A stretch of 33,634 bases of DNA from the NCBI GenBank assembly GCA_025924715.1, contig JAICHV010000041.1, forward strand, positions 1 to 33,634, in the 5' to 3' direction. The notes beneath the pieces were generated by a model. It saw only the letters and a program-made list of their open reading frames with translations, was not told where the DNA came from and did no database searches. The DNA is from Alphaproteobacteria bacterium. Lineage in GTDB: Bacteria; Pseudomonadota; Alphaproteobacteria; Micropepsales; Micropepsaceae. Of this stretch, positions 24,628 through 33,626 are shown piece by piece; positions within the stretch are counted from its first letter, which is position 1; every line of letters starts with the position of its first letter. Position numbers and translations under genes: made by a program.

Positions 24628-25476
24628 ATGCATTCCAGCAATCGCTCGGTATTGCGCGCGGTTTCGATCCTGAAAGCGTTTCACGGCGAGGGCGAGTTCG
24701 TCTCCGTCAGCGAAGTCAGCCGGCGCGCCGACCTGCCTTTCGCCTCCACCTATCGTCTCCTCCAGGCCTTGGAGAAAACCGGCGTGGTCGAGAAAGGCGA
24801 GGGTGCCTACCGGCTGGGTTTTCTGATCGCCTCGCTGGCCCGCAACGTCAATGTCGACGGCTGCCTCTATGACATGTCGCAAGCCGGCATGGCCGACCTG
24901 TCCCAAAGATTGGGCGTGACGGTCTCGCTGGGCCGTCTGGATAACGGCATGATCACCATTCTGGGCCGGGTCCTCAGTCCCGTCAGCAAGCAACGCTTCG
25001 CCACCATCGGGTCGCGGCTCGCCGCCTATGGCCTGGCGCTGGGGCGCGTCATCCTGGCGGATCTGGATGAAAGAAGGCTCGACGAATTCCTGTCCCGCAT
25101 TTCCTTCGAGCCGTTTACGCCCCACACGGTGACCAACAAATCCAGGCTGATTGCGGAGATCGCGGGGGTACGCAAGCTCGGATTTGCCGTTGTGCGGGAA
25201 GAGTTCTATCCCGGGCTTGGCTGTGTGGCGGTCCCCATCCATGACAATGAGCAGCGGGTCATTGCCGCGCTTTCCGCCAGCGACAGCATCGAGGATCTGA
25301 CGGCCGAGCGCCTTGCCCTGCTCCGCGAAGAGCTGACGAAACTTGCCGCGTTCATCCGGATAAAAGCGCTTCCCGATTTCGCTATGGCCGATGGCAAGGA
25401 GGCAGCGGACGGCGAGTCCCGCCATCCCGCCACGCGCGGCGATAAGAAACTCAAACCCAGCGCCACGGTCGTCTGA
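24628..25476 (+). CDS. IclR-family transcriptional regulator (1)
   Basis: The protein is about 282 residues. An N-terminal winged helix (SNRSVLRAVSILKAFHG; VSEVSRRADLPFASTYRLL) is followed by the IclR effector domain (ASRLAAYGLALGRVILADL-like segment and GCVAVPIHD). A Lys/Asp-rich tail closes it. I chose ATG 24628 because AGGGAAC lies upstream and the N-terminus then aligns with the second IclR protein (NRSVLKAF near residue 6); ATG 24607 is possible but its purine-rich site abuts it. It lies between the TonB receptor and a convergent MFS gene, so it could control either. Effector unknown. Confidence 0.9.
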   Translation: MHSSNRSVLRAVSILKAFHGEGEFVSVSEVSRRADLPFASTYRLLQALEKTGVVEKGEGAYRLGFLIASLARNVNVDGCLYDMSQAGMADLSQRLGVTVSLGRLDNGMITILGRVLSPVSKQRFATIGSRLAAYGLALGRVILADLDERRLDEFLSRISFEPFTPHTVTNKSRLIAEIAGVRKLGFAVVREEFYPGLGCVAVPIHDNEQRVIAALSASDSIEDLTAERLALLREELTKLAAFIRIKALPDFAMADGKEAADGESRHPATRGDKKLKPSATVV

Positions 25477-25542
25477 CCGGGCGCGCCCGATGCGATGCCC
25501 GCACGGCTGGCATCGATCCCGTCACGCCGATGGCCAGGTCCG

Positions 25543-26820
25543 CTAGGCTTTGGCCTCGTGCAGGGGGCGAGAGAGGTCGATCCGGGAAAACAGAATGGCC
25601 CCGAGAATGGCGAAAGCCGCCAAACCGTACATGGCAACATTATAGCCCGCCGCGGCCACGATATAGCCCATCGCCGCCTGGTAGATGGCGCCGCCGATAT
25701 TGCCGGTCATGCTCATCACCGCCGAGACGGAGCCGGCAAAGGGGCCGCCGATGTCCAGCGTCACGGCCCAGGAATTTCCCACCGTCAATTCAATCCCGAA
25801 CAGTGCCAAGGCAAAGAACAGCACGCTGGTGAAGGGGTCTGACACCATAACCGCGACGGGAATGCAGATGCCGGCCATGATGAAGCCGGTAACGGCGACG
25901 GAACGACGGGCAAAGGTGATCCGGCCGGTCTTCTTCAGGATGTAATCCGAAAGGACGCCGCCCGTGATATCGCCCAGCATGGCCGCACCAAAGGAAAAGG
26001 CGGCGAAATAACCCATATGCTTGAGATCCAAATGCCGCGCGGCGGTCAAATATTTGGGAAACCAGGCCAGGAAGGTCAGGAGCACGACGCCGTAGCAGAA
26101 ATACATGGCGCAAAGCAGCCACACGCGGCGGCTGCCGAAAATCAGGCCCCAAGGGATGACACGCGAACGCTTGCCCGTTCCCAACGCGCTTTCAATCATG
26201 CCGCGTTCGGCCGGATTGACGCCGGTGTGCTCGGCGGGCGAGTCCCGGTAATACCAGAACCAGATCGCGGCCAACAAAGCGCCGGGGATGGCGAAGATCA
26301 GGAACGGCGCGCGCCAGCCATAACCAAGGATCAGCGCGACAACGAGAGGCGGCGCGATGGTGCCGCCCAATCGCGATCCGGCATGGGTGAGTCCTTGGGC
26401 AAAACCACGCTCGGACGGAAGGATCCAGCCCGACAGCGAACGGGTGGAGATGGGGAAAGCACCCGCCTCGCCCATGCCGAAGAGGAACAGGACCGCCATC
26501 AGCGATGGCACCGACCAGGTCAGCGTCGTCAGGGCGGTGAACGCCGACCACCAGATGACCACAGCGGCCAGAGCGATGCGCGGTCCAAAGCGGTCGCCCA
26601 GCCAGCCGCCCGGAATTTGAAACATCGCATAGGCGATTTGATAGGAGAACAGGACCCAACCCAGCGTCTCCACCGAAAAGCCGAGTTCTTTCTGAATGGA
26701 CGGCGCCGCCGACGACAACAGCGTGCGGTCAAGATAGGTGATGAGATAGACGATGACCGTCAGCGCCAGCACGATATGGCGGACATGGGTCGGAGTCTGC
26801 CGGCCGCTTTGAGTCACCAT
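25543..26820 (-). CDS. MFS transporter, anion:cation symporter (ACS) type
   Basis: The 425-residue protein has about twelve membrane helices. The N-terminal signature VIVYLITYLDRTLLSSAAPS, the MFS loop GGWLGDRFGPR and the AYAMFQIPG helix are typical of the ACS family. That family imports organic anions such as hexuronates, glucarate, galactonate and phthalate-like acids with protons. ATG 26820 has GGGGGA nine bases upstream; an in-frame TTG at 26874 would add a polar extension. It is convergent with the iclR gene (66 bp between) and divergent from the quinoprotein gene, placing import next to periplasmic oxidation. Confidence 0.9.
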   Translation of the reverse strand: MVTQSGRQTPTHVRHIVLALTVIVYLITYLDRTLLSSAAPSIQKELGFSVETLGWVLFSYQIAYAMFQIPGGWLGDRFGPRIALAAVVIWWSAFTALTTLTWSVPSLMAVLFLFGMGEAGAFPISTRSLSGWILPSERGFAQGLTHAGSRLGGTIAPPLVVALILGYGWRAPFLIFAIPGALLAAIWFWYYRDSPAEHTGVNPAERGMIESALGTGKRSRVIPWGLIFGSRRVWLLCAMYFCYGVVLLTFLAWFPKYLTAARHLDLKHMGYFAAFSFGAAMLGDITGGVLSDYILKKTGRITFARRSVAVTGFIMAGICIPVAVMVSDPFTSVLFFALALFGIELTVGNSWAVTLDIGGPFAGSVSAVMSMTGNIGGAIYQAAMGYIVAAAGYNVAMYGLAAFAILGAILFSRIDLSRPLHEAKA

Positions 26821-27103
26821 TTTTCCATCCCCCGCATTTTGTGTTTCCCGCGGCGCGCGCGCCTCGTGGGTCAAATATTTGTAAGGGATGGCGCCAGGCC
26901 CTGCAACCTGCGTTTAGCCATTCCCCATGCCCGCGGCTGCGCGTGATCTGTGTCCACAACCGTTGCTCGCCGCACGGATTGTACCAACTGGTTACGTCCG
27001 AGCATGGCGCGTTCCAGTATTGCCGAATCGAAATCTGCGCTGCCTGGACAAGCCGAACGGCGCGGGAATAAAATCCGCGCAAATAACGCGCAGGAGAAGA
27101 GCC

Positions 27104-28930
27104 ATGAGGCATTTGGTCAAAACAGGTGCCGCGGGCGCCGGCTTGGCGCTTTCGATCATGGGCGCCGCCCTGGCGCAGCAGCCCCAAGGCGCACCCCCCG
27201 CCGCCGCGGCGGCTCCAGCAACCCCCGCCAAACCGTCGACGCCGCCGCAGCCCGACTGGACCACCTGGGGCTATGACCAGGAACGCACGGCCTGGAACAG
27301 GGGCGAAACCACCCTCAACAAAGACAATGTCTCCAAGCTGAAACTGCTATGGAGTACCCAGACCACCACCCCGGTTTCGGACGTGGCGCTTGCCACGCTG
27401 ACGACGCCGCTGGTGGCGATGGATGTCCGCACCCCATCGGGGCGCAAGAATTTGGTCTATGTCCTCGACGCCTTCGATACCCTGTTCGCGCTGGATGCGG
27501 ATAGCGGGAAAATTGTCTGGCACAAAAACTTTCCCAACACTCTGAAACCTTTGCGCGCCGGCACCTGGCTGTGTCCCAACACCGCAAACGCCACGCCCGT
27601 GATCGATAAGCAGCGCGGCTTGGTGTTCGTGCTGACCAGCGACGGCCGATTGCGCGCGGTCTCCGCCGGTGACGGGTCGCAGCGCATGGCCGCCACCGAT
27701 TTTGTCGCGCCCTTCTCGCGTTCCTGGAGCCTCAATCTGATCGACGATGTGGTCTACACCACCAGCGGGCGGGGCTGCGCCAGTCTGCTCAACCCCAGAT
27801 CGCCGATATCGGCGGCCAGCACCGTGACGTCGGGCGGGCGGGGCGGCGCGCCGGTCACGCAGGCAGAGCCGGGAAGTGTTTCGGCCGTCGATGTGAGCGA
27901 TCTGAAACATCCCACGGTCACGCATTTTTTCACCAGCGGCGGTCGCACCGCCGGACCTTGGGGACGGGGCGGGGTCGCCAAGACGCCCAAGGGCATCGTC
28001 GTGCAAACCGCCGATGGTCCCAATGACCCGGCGATGGGCGATTTCGGTGAATCGCTGCTGGAGCTGACTCCCAAGGCGACGCGGTTGATGGATTCCTTCA
28101 CGCCATCGACCTGGCCCGACATGAACCAGCACGATTTGGATTTTGGCTCTGCCAGTCCGCTGGTGTTCCCCTTCCAGGGACGCATGATCGTGGCGGCGAG
28201 CTCCAAGCAGGCGATTATATATCTGCTGGACGCCGCGGCGCTGGGCGGAAAGTCGCCCGATCATTCCACGCCGCTTTATACCTCGCCGCTGCTTGCCAAT
28301 GAGAACAAGCAAGGCGTCGAACCCGGCCAGGGCGTTTGGGGCGCCATGGCGACCTATGAGACACCGGATGGCCGCCGCTTTCTGTATGTTCCGATCTGGG
28401 GACCGCCTGCCAGCTCGGCCCCTGTGTTCAAGAACAGCGCCGGTCCCATTCCGAACGGCAGCATCATGGCGTTCGAGGTGACCATGAATGGCGCCAATCC
28501 CACCCTGGTGCCGCAATGGACCTCTCCCAACATGACCGTCGCCGACCCGCCCTCGGTGGCCAATGGGGTGGTCTATGCCCTGCAGTCCGGCGAACAGACT
28601 TTGCAGATCCGCCCCCGGCCACCAGGCAGCCCACCGGCCCCGGGCAGAGGTGGCGCCGGCGCGCCTCCCGGGGGAGGCAGAGGCCCGGCGGACGCGCCGC
28701 CGGCACAAGGGGGACGCGGCGGCAATCCGAACGACTTTAATGCCTTCCGCGCCACGCCGGTCAGCAACCTGATCCTTTATGCCTTTGATGCGGAAACCGG
28801 CAAGCAGCTCTATTCCAGCGACAAGATCATCACAAACTGGACGCATTTCAGCGAGCCGGTGGTGGCGCTGGGCAAAGTGTTTGTCGTCACCCATGACGCC
28901 CATGTCTATGCCTTTGGGCTGGGCAAGTAA
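27104..28930 (+). CDS. Exported quinoprotein-like beta-propeller protein
   Basis: The product is 608 residues with a signal peptide (MRHLVKTGAAGAGLALSIMG) and a Pro/Ala-rich linker (about 25-47). The rest has PQQ-type propeller repeats, such as LFALDADSGKIVWHK, SAGDGSQ and LYAFDAETGKQLYSS near the end, preceded by NKDNVSKLKLLWS. No CxxCH heme motif is present, so it would need a separate electron acceptor. A Gly/Pro/Arg low-complexity insertion at about 28608-28730 interrupts the last blades. AGGAG lies upstream of the ATG at 27104. It resembles PQQ-binding-like proteins without a clear catalytic Asp, so it may be a dehydrogenase or a structural propeller. Confidence 0.75.
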   Translation: MRHLVKTGAAGAGLALSIMGAALAQQPQGAPPAAAAAPATPAKPSTPPQPDWTTWGYDQERTAWNRGETTLNKDNVSKLKLLWSTQTTTPVSDVALATLTTPLVAMDVRTPSGRKNLVYVLDAFDTLFALDADSGKIVWHKNFPNTLKPLRAGTWLCPNTANATPVIDKQRGLVFVLTSDGRLRAVSAGDGSQRMAATDFVAPFSRSWSLNLIDDVVYTTSGRGCASLLNPRSPISAASTVTSGGRGGAPVTQAEPGSVSAVDVSDLKHPTVTHFFTSGGRTAGPWGRGGVAKTPKGIVVQTADGPNDPAMGDFGESLLELTPKATRLMDSFTPSTWPDMNQHDLDFGSASPLVFPFQGRMIVAASSKQAIIYLLDAAALGGKSPDHSTPLYTSPLLANENKQGVEPGQGVWGAMATYETPDGRRFLYVPIWGPPASSAPVFKNSAGPIPNGSIMAFEVTMNGANPTLVPQWTSPNMTVADPPSVANGVVYALQSGEQTLQIRPRPPGSPPAPGRGGAGAPPGGGRGPADAPPAQGGRGGNPNDFNAFRATPVSNLILYAFDAETGKQLYSSDKIITNWTHFSEPVVALGKVFVVTHDAHVYAFGLGK

Positions 28931-29048
28931 GGGTACGGGCTCGCCGCGCCAGACAGGGAATGATCGCGCCGATAATGGGCTCGCCCCGGGCTATCTCTGA
29001 AAGCCCCAGGGGGCTATGCAGCAGGGCGCAGAACAGCAAGGACGGGAA

Positions 29049-29915
29049 ATGACAAGTGGAGGCAAGACGCCGAAGGCGGAGACAGACGGCGCGCGGATCG
29101 CCGCGGCGCTGGAACGGCTGGCGCCGGTGCGGATCGAAGAGCTGCCCCCGGTCGGCGGCAGCGCCTTTATGTGGGAACCGGCGCATGGCGGGCTGATCGC
29201 GGTGGCCCAGGTCAGCGGCGTGGCGCTGGCGCTGCTCAAAGGCATCGATCCGCAGAGCGACACTTTGCTGAGCAACACAAAGCGCTTCGCCGATGGCTTG
29301 CCCGCCAACAATGCACTGTTATGGGGCGCGCGGGGCATGGGCAAAAGCTCGCTGGTCAAGGCTGCCCATGCTGAAGTCAATCGCGGCCGCCAGGACAAAT
29401 TGGTGCTGATCGAAGTGCACCGCGAAGACATCGCCACCTTGCCCCAATTGCTGCGGCTGCTGCGCGGCGATGCGCGCCGTTTTCTGTTGTTCTGCGATGA
29501 TCTGTCTTTCGACAAGGACGATACCAGCTACAAATCGCTCAAGGCGGCGCTGGAAGGGGGGATCGAGGGACGCCCCACCAATGTTCTGTTCTATGCTACC
29601 TCCAACCGCCGCCATCTGATGCCGCGCGACCTGGTCGATAACGAGCGCGCCACCGCCATCAATCCGGGCGAGGCGATCGAGGAAAAAGTTTCGCTGTCGG
29701 ACCGTTTCGGGTTGTGGCTGGGTTTCCACAATTGCAGCCAGGACGATTATCTGGCGATGATCGAAGGCTATGCCCAGGCTTACAAACTGAAGATCGGCAA
29801 GGACGAGTTGCGCAAGCGCGGCTTGGCCTGGGCGATGGGCCGCGGCAGCCGGTCCGGCCGGGTTGCCTGGCAGTTCATCCAGGATCTGGCGGGTGAACTG
29901 GGGCAGGCGATCTAG
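29049..29915 (+). CDS. DUF815 ATP-binding protein
   Basis: The protein is about 288 residues with Walker A GARGMGKSSLVKA, Walker B LLFCDDLSF, and a sensor-like segment FYATSNRRHLMPRD. This is the DUF815 AAA-like ATPase family. Conserved SDRFGLWLGF follows in the C-terminal part. ATG 29049 follows AAGGACGGGA; an in-frame ATG at 29016 is an alternative with a GGGGG site. There is no signal peptide. It appears unrelated to the neighbouring catabolic genes; its target is unknown. Confidence 0.85.
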   Translation: MTSGGKTPKAETDGARIAAALERLAPVRIEELPPVGGSAFMWEPAHGGLIAVAQVSGVALALLKGIDPQSDTLLSNTKRFADGLPANNALLWGARGMGKSSLVKAAHAEVNRGRQDKLVLIEVHREDIATLPQLLRLLRGDARRFLLFCDDLSFDKDDTSYKSLKAALEGGIEGRPTNVLFYATSNRRHLMPRDLVDNERATAINPGEAIEEKVSLSDRFGLWLGFHNCSQDDYLAMIEGYAQAYKLKIGKDELRKRGLAWAMGRGSRSGRVAWQFIQDLAGELGQAI

Positions 29916-30014
29916 TTTTTGCCCAGTCTTGATCCGATTCCAAAAGCCGCTTGACAGGCTTGCGAAAAATTCCGATGGCACTTGCGGGCGGGCTTGCGCA
30001 AGGAGATGAAAAAC

Positions 30015-30680
30015 ATGTTATCCGCCCGTCTGCGTCAGCGGCTGCTTGCGCATCATCTGCCGCTCGGGCTTGCCACCATCGCGGGCGTGATCCTGTTCTA
30101 TGCCTTGCGGCCGATTTCGGACCTGATCTCCCGGCTCAGTTTCGCCACCGCCTATCCGGCCCTGATCCTGATGACCGCGGCGCTTGCGATCGGTCCGCTC
30201 AAGATTTTGTCCGGCTGGCGTCCGGCTGTTTCCCTGGACCTGCGGCGCGATGTCGGGATTTGGGCGGGCATCGCCGGGGTGATCCATGCCGGCATCGGCC
30301 AATGCGTGCATCTGCGCTGGCGCCCCTGGCTTTATTATGTGTACGACCCCGCAGACAAGACCAAGCACATCCTGCCCATCCGCCACGACCTGTTCGGCCT
30401 GGCCAATTATACCGGGCTGGCGGGCGCCCTGATTCTGCTGGCGCTCCTGGCGACCTCCAATGACATGTCGCTGCGCTGGCTGGGCACGCCAGGGTGGAAA
30501 TCCCTGCAGCGCTGGAACTATGGCTGTTTCGGCCTGACCGCGGTGCACACATTCGTCTACCAGGAAGGGATTGAGAGCCAGACGCTGCCCTTTCTGGGCA
30601 CGGCGGTGGTGGCGGTTGGGGTCGCCCTGGTCCTGCAATGGATCGGCTACCGGCGGCGTTTGGCCTCGCGGCAGGCCTGA
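30015..30680 (+). CDS. Ferric-reductase-like six-helix membrane protein (MsrQ/YedZ-type fold)
   Basis: The 221-residue protein has about six hydrophobic helices. Heme-ligand-type histidines lie in [16 protein letters not shown] and [11 protein letters not shown]. The layout matches the ferric oxidoreductase transmembrane domain family. The ATG at 30015 is nine bases after AAGGAG; the ATG at 30006 abuts that site and is unlikely. No FAD/NAD domain is fused. It may shuttle electrons across the inner membrane to a periplasmic partner. No msrP-like partner gene is adjacent. Confidence 0.75.
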   Translation: MLSARLRQRLLAHHLPLGLATIAGVILFYALRPISDLISRLSFATAYPALILMTAALAIGPLKILSGWRPAVSLDLRRDVGIWAGIAGVIHAGIGQCVHLRWRPWLYYVYDPADKTKHILPIRHDLFGLANYTGLAGALILLALLATSNDMSLRWLGTPGWKSLQRWNYGCFGLTAVHTFVYQEGIESQTLPFLGTAVVAVGVALVLQWIGYRRRLASRQA

Positions 30681-30726
30681 GCCGGCCGCCCTCGGACGGA
30701 CATGGCCTGGGCGGCCCGGGCGTGCT

Positions 30727-30747
30727 ATCTCTCACCTGGTGAGAGAT
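30727..30747. promoter_or_regulatory. Perfect 21-bp palindrome, probable IclR operator of the mhpF-mhpE-iclR operon
   Basis: Arms ATCTCTCACC and GGTGAGAGAT are exact complements around a single central T. The site lies 70 bp upstream of mhpF. A perfect 10-bp-arm palindrome is not expected by chance in a window of this size. No T-run follows, so a terminator is unlikely. The third gene of the operon encodes an IclR regulator, the obvious candidate to bind here. Confidence 0.72.
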
Positions 30748-30816
30748 CGGGGCCGGGGTCGGTTGAGTTTCACCGTCCCCCGGCCCAGCGTCCCATCTCC
30801 AATTGAGGACCGTAAA

Positions 30817-31770
30817 ATGGCGCCGGAAGCCCCCCGCAAGGTCAAAGTGGCGATCATCGGCTCGGGCAATATCGGCACCGATCTGATGATCAAGGTGATG
30901 CGGACCTCCGACGTGCTGGAGATGGGCGCCTTTGTCGGCATCGATCCGGAAAGCGACGGCCTGAAGCGCGCCGCCCGATTGGGGGTGGCGATCACCCATG
31001 AGGGCATCGACGGACTGACCAGGCTGCCGGTCTGGCCGGAAATCGAGATCGTCTTCGACGCCACCAGCGCCGCCGCGCACAAGAAGAACAGCGAGATCTG
31101 CATTGCCGCCGGCAAGGTGATGGTCGACCTCACCCCCGCCGCGATCGGCCCCTATGTCATTCCGGTGGTGAACGGCGACGATCACCTCGATGCCAGCAAC
31201 GTCAATATGGTGACCTGCGGCGGTCAGGCCACCATTCCCATCGTGGCCGCCGTCGCCCAAGTGGCGCGCGTGCATTATGGCGAGATCGTCGCCTCCATCG
31301 CCTCCAAATCCGCAGGCCCCGGCACCCGCGCCAATATCGACGAATTCACCGAGACCACCTCGAAAGGCATCGAGATCGTGGGCGGCGCCGAAAAGGGCAA
31401 GGCCATCATCATCCTCAACCCCGCCGAACCGCCGATGATCATGCGCGACACCGTGTTCACGCTTTCGTCCGGCGCCACCGAAGAGCAAATCGAAGCGTCT
31501 GTGGAAGCGATGGTGAAAAAGGTCCAGGCCTATGTCCCCGGCTATCGCCTCAAGCAGAAAGTGCAGTTCGAGCGGTTCGGCTCCAACAACCCGGTGGCGA
31601 TTCCGGGCGTGGGGACCTTCCAAGGCATCAAGACCAGCGTTTTCCTGGAAGTGGAGGGCGCGGCGCATTATCTGCCCGCCTATGCCGGTAATCTCGACAT
31701 CATGACCTCGGCCGCCTTGAAGACGGCGGAAAAAGTCGCCCAGCGCAAATTGCTGAAAAAGGCCGCCTGA
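30817..31770 (+). CDS. mhpF: Acetaldehyde dehydrogenase (acylating)
   Basis: The 317-residue enzyme converts acetaldehyde, NAD+ and CoA to acetyl-CoA, channelled from its partner aldolase. The NAD motif is [11 protein letters not shown] and the catalytic Cys is C134 in [28 protein letters not shown] and a C-terminal [14 protein letters not shown] stretch are family hallmarks. GAGGA lies upstream of the ATG. Its TGA overlaps the ATG of mhpE by one base, giving coupled translation. Length and residues match MhpF/DmpF/BphJ enzymes closely. Confidence 0.95.
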   Translation: MAPEAPRKVKVAIIGSGNIGTDLMIKVMRTSDVLEMGAFVGIDPESDGLKRAARLGVAITHEGIDGLTRLPVWPEIEIVFDATSAAAHKKNSEICIAAGKVMVDLTPAAIGPYVIPVVNGDDHLDASNVNMVTCGGQATIPIVAAVAQVARVHYGEIVASIASKSAGPGTRANIDEFTETTSKGIEIVGGAEKGKAIIILNPAEPPMIMRDTVFTLSSGATEEQIEASVEAMVKKVQAYVPGYRLKQKVQFERFGSNNPVAIPGVGTFQGIKTSVFLEVEGAAHYLPAYAGNLDIMTSAALKTAEKVAQRKLLKKAA

Positions 31771-32804
31771 TGTTTAACCCTGAGATCGACCGGCTCTATA
31801 TCCAGGACGTCACCTTGCGCGACGGCATGCATGCCATCCGCCACAAATACAGCGTCGAGCATGTGAGGCAGATCGCCCGCGCCCTCGACGAAGCCGGCGT
31901 CGATGCCATCGAGGTCGCCCATGGCGATGGCCTCAAAGGCTCATCCTTCAATTACGGCTTTGGCGCCCATACCGACTGGGATTGGATCGAGGCGGTGGGC
32001 AAGACCGTCAAAAACGCCCGGCTCACCACCTTGCTGCTGCCCGGCATCGGCACGGTGGAGGATCTCCACCGCGCCCATGATCTTGGCGTCACTTCGGTGC
32101 GGATCGCCACCCATTGCACCGAGGCGGATATCGCCAAGCAGCATATCGGCTTCGCCAAGAAGATCGGCATGGATGTCTCCGGCTTTTTGATGATGAGCCA
32201 TATGAGCGAGCCCGAACCTTTGGCCGCCCAGGCCAAGCTGATGGAGGATTACGGCGCCGATTGCGTCTATGTCACCGACAGCGGCGGCGCCTTGGACATG
32301 GACGGCTATCGCGCCCGGCTGGAAGCCTATGACCGGGTGCTGCGTCCCACCACCCAGCGCGGCATTCATGCCCATCACAATCTGTCTCTCGGGGTCGCCA
32401 ACTCCATCGTCGGGGCGCAATGCGGCGCGGTGCGGATCGACGCGTCGCTGGCGGGCATGGGGGCAGGGGCTGGCAACGCGCCGCTGGAAGTCTTCATCGC
32501 CGCGGTCAACCGCAAGAACTGGCACCATGGCTGCGACTTGTTCAAATTGATGGATGCCGCCGAAGATCTGGTGCGGCCCCTGCAGGATCGTCCGGTGCGC
32601 GTCGATCGCGAGACGCTCAGCCTCGGTTATGCCGGGGTCTATTCGTCATTCCTGCGTCATGCCGAACGGGCGAGCCAGGATTACGGCGTCGATACCAGAA
32701 CCATTCTGGTCGAGCTCGGCCGCCGGCGGATGGTGGGCGGGCAAGAGGACATGATCACCGATGTCGCGCTCGATCTCCTCAAAAGCCAGACGAAAGCAGG
32801 CTAA
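31770..32804 (+). CDS. mhpE: 4-hydroxy-2-oxovalerate aldolase
   Basis: The 344-residue enzyme cleaves 4-hydroxy-2-oxovalerate to pyruvate and acetaldehyde. The family residues stand at their usual numbers: R17 and metal ligand D18 in [10 protein letters not shown]21, and metal ligands H200 and H202 in GIHAHHN. The C-terminal communication domain ([27 protein letters not shown]) that docks on MhpF is complete. It overlaps mhpF by one base and is followed after 3 bp by the iclR gene. The pair forms a channelled complex in characterised homologues. Confidence 0.95.
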   Translation: MFNPEIDRLYIQDVTLRDGMHAIRHKYSVEHVRQIARALDEAGVDAIEVAHGDGLKGSSFNYGFGAHTDWDWIEAVGKTVKNARLTTLLLPGIGTVEDLHRAHDLGVTSVRIATHCTEADIAKQHIGFAKKIGMDVSGFLMMSHMSEPEPLAAQAKLMEDYGADCVYVTDSGGALDMDGYRARLEAYDRVLRPTTQRGIHAHHNLSLGVANSIVGAQCGAVRIDASLAGMGAGAGNAPLEVFIAAVNRKNWHHGCDLFKLMDAAEDLVRPLQDRPVRVDRETLSLGYAGVYSSFLRHAERASQDYGVDTRTILVELGRRRMVGGQEDMITDVALDLLKSQTKAG

Positions 32805-32807
32805 GCG

Positions 32808-33626
32808 ATGGCGACCCCCAAGAACCGGTCGGTGCTCAAGGCTTTCGCGATGCTGAAGTCCTTTCATGGGCCGGACGAATGGGTCACGAGCTGCGAACTC
32901 AGCCGCCGCGCCGGTCTTCCCCAAGCCTCCGGCTATCGGCTGATCCAGACCATGGAACAGATCGGGGCGGTGGTGCGGGGCCCGCGCGGGCGTTATCGGC
33001 CCGGCATGCTGCTGGTTTCACTGTCCCGCAATGTGGCGATCGGGGAGTTGCTACAGGACGCCAGCCACGACATCATTTTGGCCCTGGCGGAACGGTTCAA
33101 TGTCACGGTCCATATCGGCGTGCTCGAAGGCAGCATGGTCACCTATGTCGCCAAGGTGTCGACGCCCACCTCCTTCCCCACGCATACGCGCGTGGGGGCG
33201 CAGCTTGAGCCTTATTGCTCGGCCTTGGGCAAAGTGCTGCTGGCGGCCCTGCCGCGCGAGCAGTTGGAGGGCTTTATGATGGAGGGCGAATTGATCGCTC
33301 TCACCCCCTACACCATCGCCGATCCCGTTCTGCTCGGCGCCGAGATCGAGCGCGTGCGCGCGCAGGGCTTCGCGCTGGATCAGCGCGAACACAAAGCCGA
33401 TATGTCCTGCGTCGCCGTGGCGATCCGCGATGCGGAGGGACGGGTGGTGGCGGCGATTTCCATCACCGATCAGGCCGACAGGATGACCTCGGCGCGCCAG
33501 GGGCAATTGCACGAAGCCCTGCTGGAAGCAGCCGATGCCCTGGGACAAAAGATTTATCCGGTTTTACCCATGGTCAATGGGGCGCTGCACGCCCCGACCG
33601 CGCCGGACGTGCATCGCGGCATCTGA
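32808..33626 (+). CDS. IclR-family transcriptional regulator (2)
   Basis: The 272-residue protein has an N-terminal winged helix (KNRSVLKAFAMLKSFHG; SCELSRRAGLPQASGYRLI) and an IclR effector domain (LEPYCSALGKVLLAALP; MSCVAVAIRD). It begins 3 bp after mhpE, so it is the third gene of that operon and probably regulates it through the palindrome at 30727-30747. It is similar along its length to the IclR protein at 24628-25476, suggesting duplicated regulators in one locus. Confidence 0.92.
   Translation: MATPKNRSVLKAFAMLKSFHGPDEWVTSCELSRRAGLPQASGYRLIQTMEQIGAVVRGPRGRYRPGMLLVSLSRNVAIGELLQDASHDIILALAERFNVTVHIGVLEGSMVTYVAKVSTPTSFPTHTRVGAQLEPYCSALGKVLLAALPREQLEGFMMEGELIALTPYTIADPVLLGAEIERVRAQGFALDQREHKADMSCVAVAIRDAEGRVVAAISITDQADRMTSARQGQLHEALLEAADALGQKIYPVLPMVNGALHAPTAPDVHRGI

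Noticed and set aside
21405..24641. 1078-codon open frame on the minus strand across the TonB receptor gene
   Set aside because: It is a mirror of a GC-rich coding strand; the translated product has no recognisable domain, while the plus-strand receptor has a signal peptide, plug motifs and a terminator.
26872..26881. 10-bp palindrome CAAATATTTG in the MFS/quinoprotein intergenic region
   Set aside because: Palindromes of this length are expected many times by chance in a window this size, and no second copy supports it.
28999..29016. Small AGCCCC/GGGGCT hairpin before the DUF815 gene
   Set aside because: The stem is short with almost no loop space and no T-run; not distinguishable from chance in GC-rich sequence.
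29951..29956. TTGACA box upstream of the ferric-reductase-like gene
   Set aside because: No acceptable -10 element follows at 16-18 bp, and the box lies in a short gap where read-through is possible.
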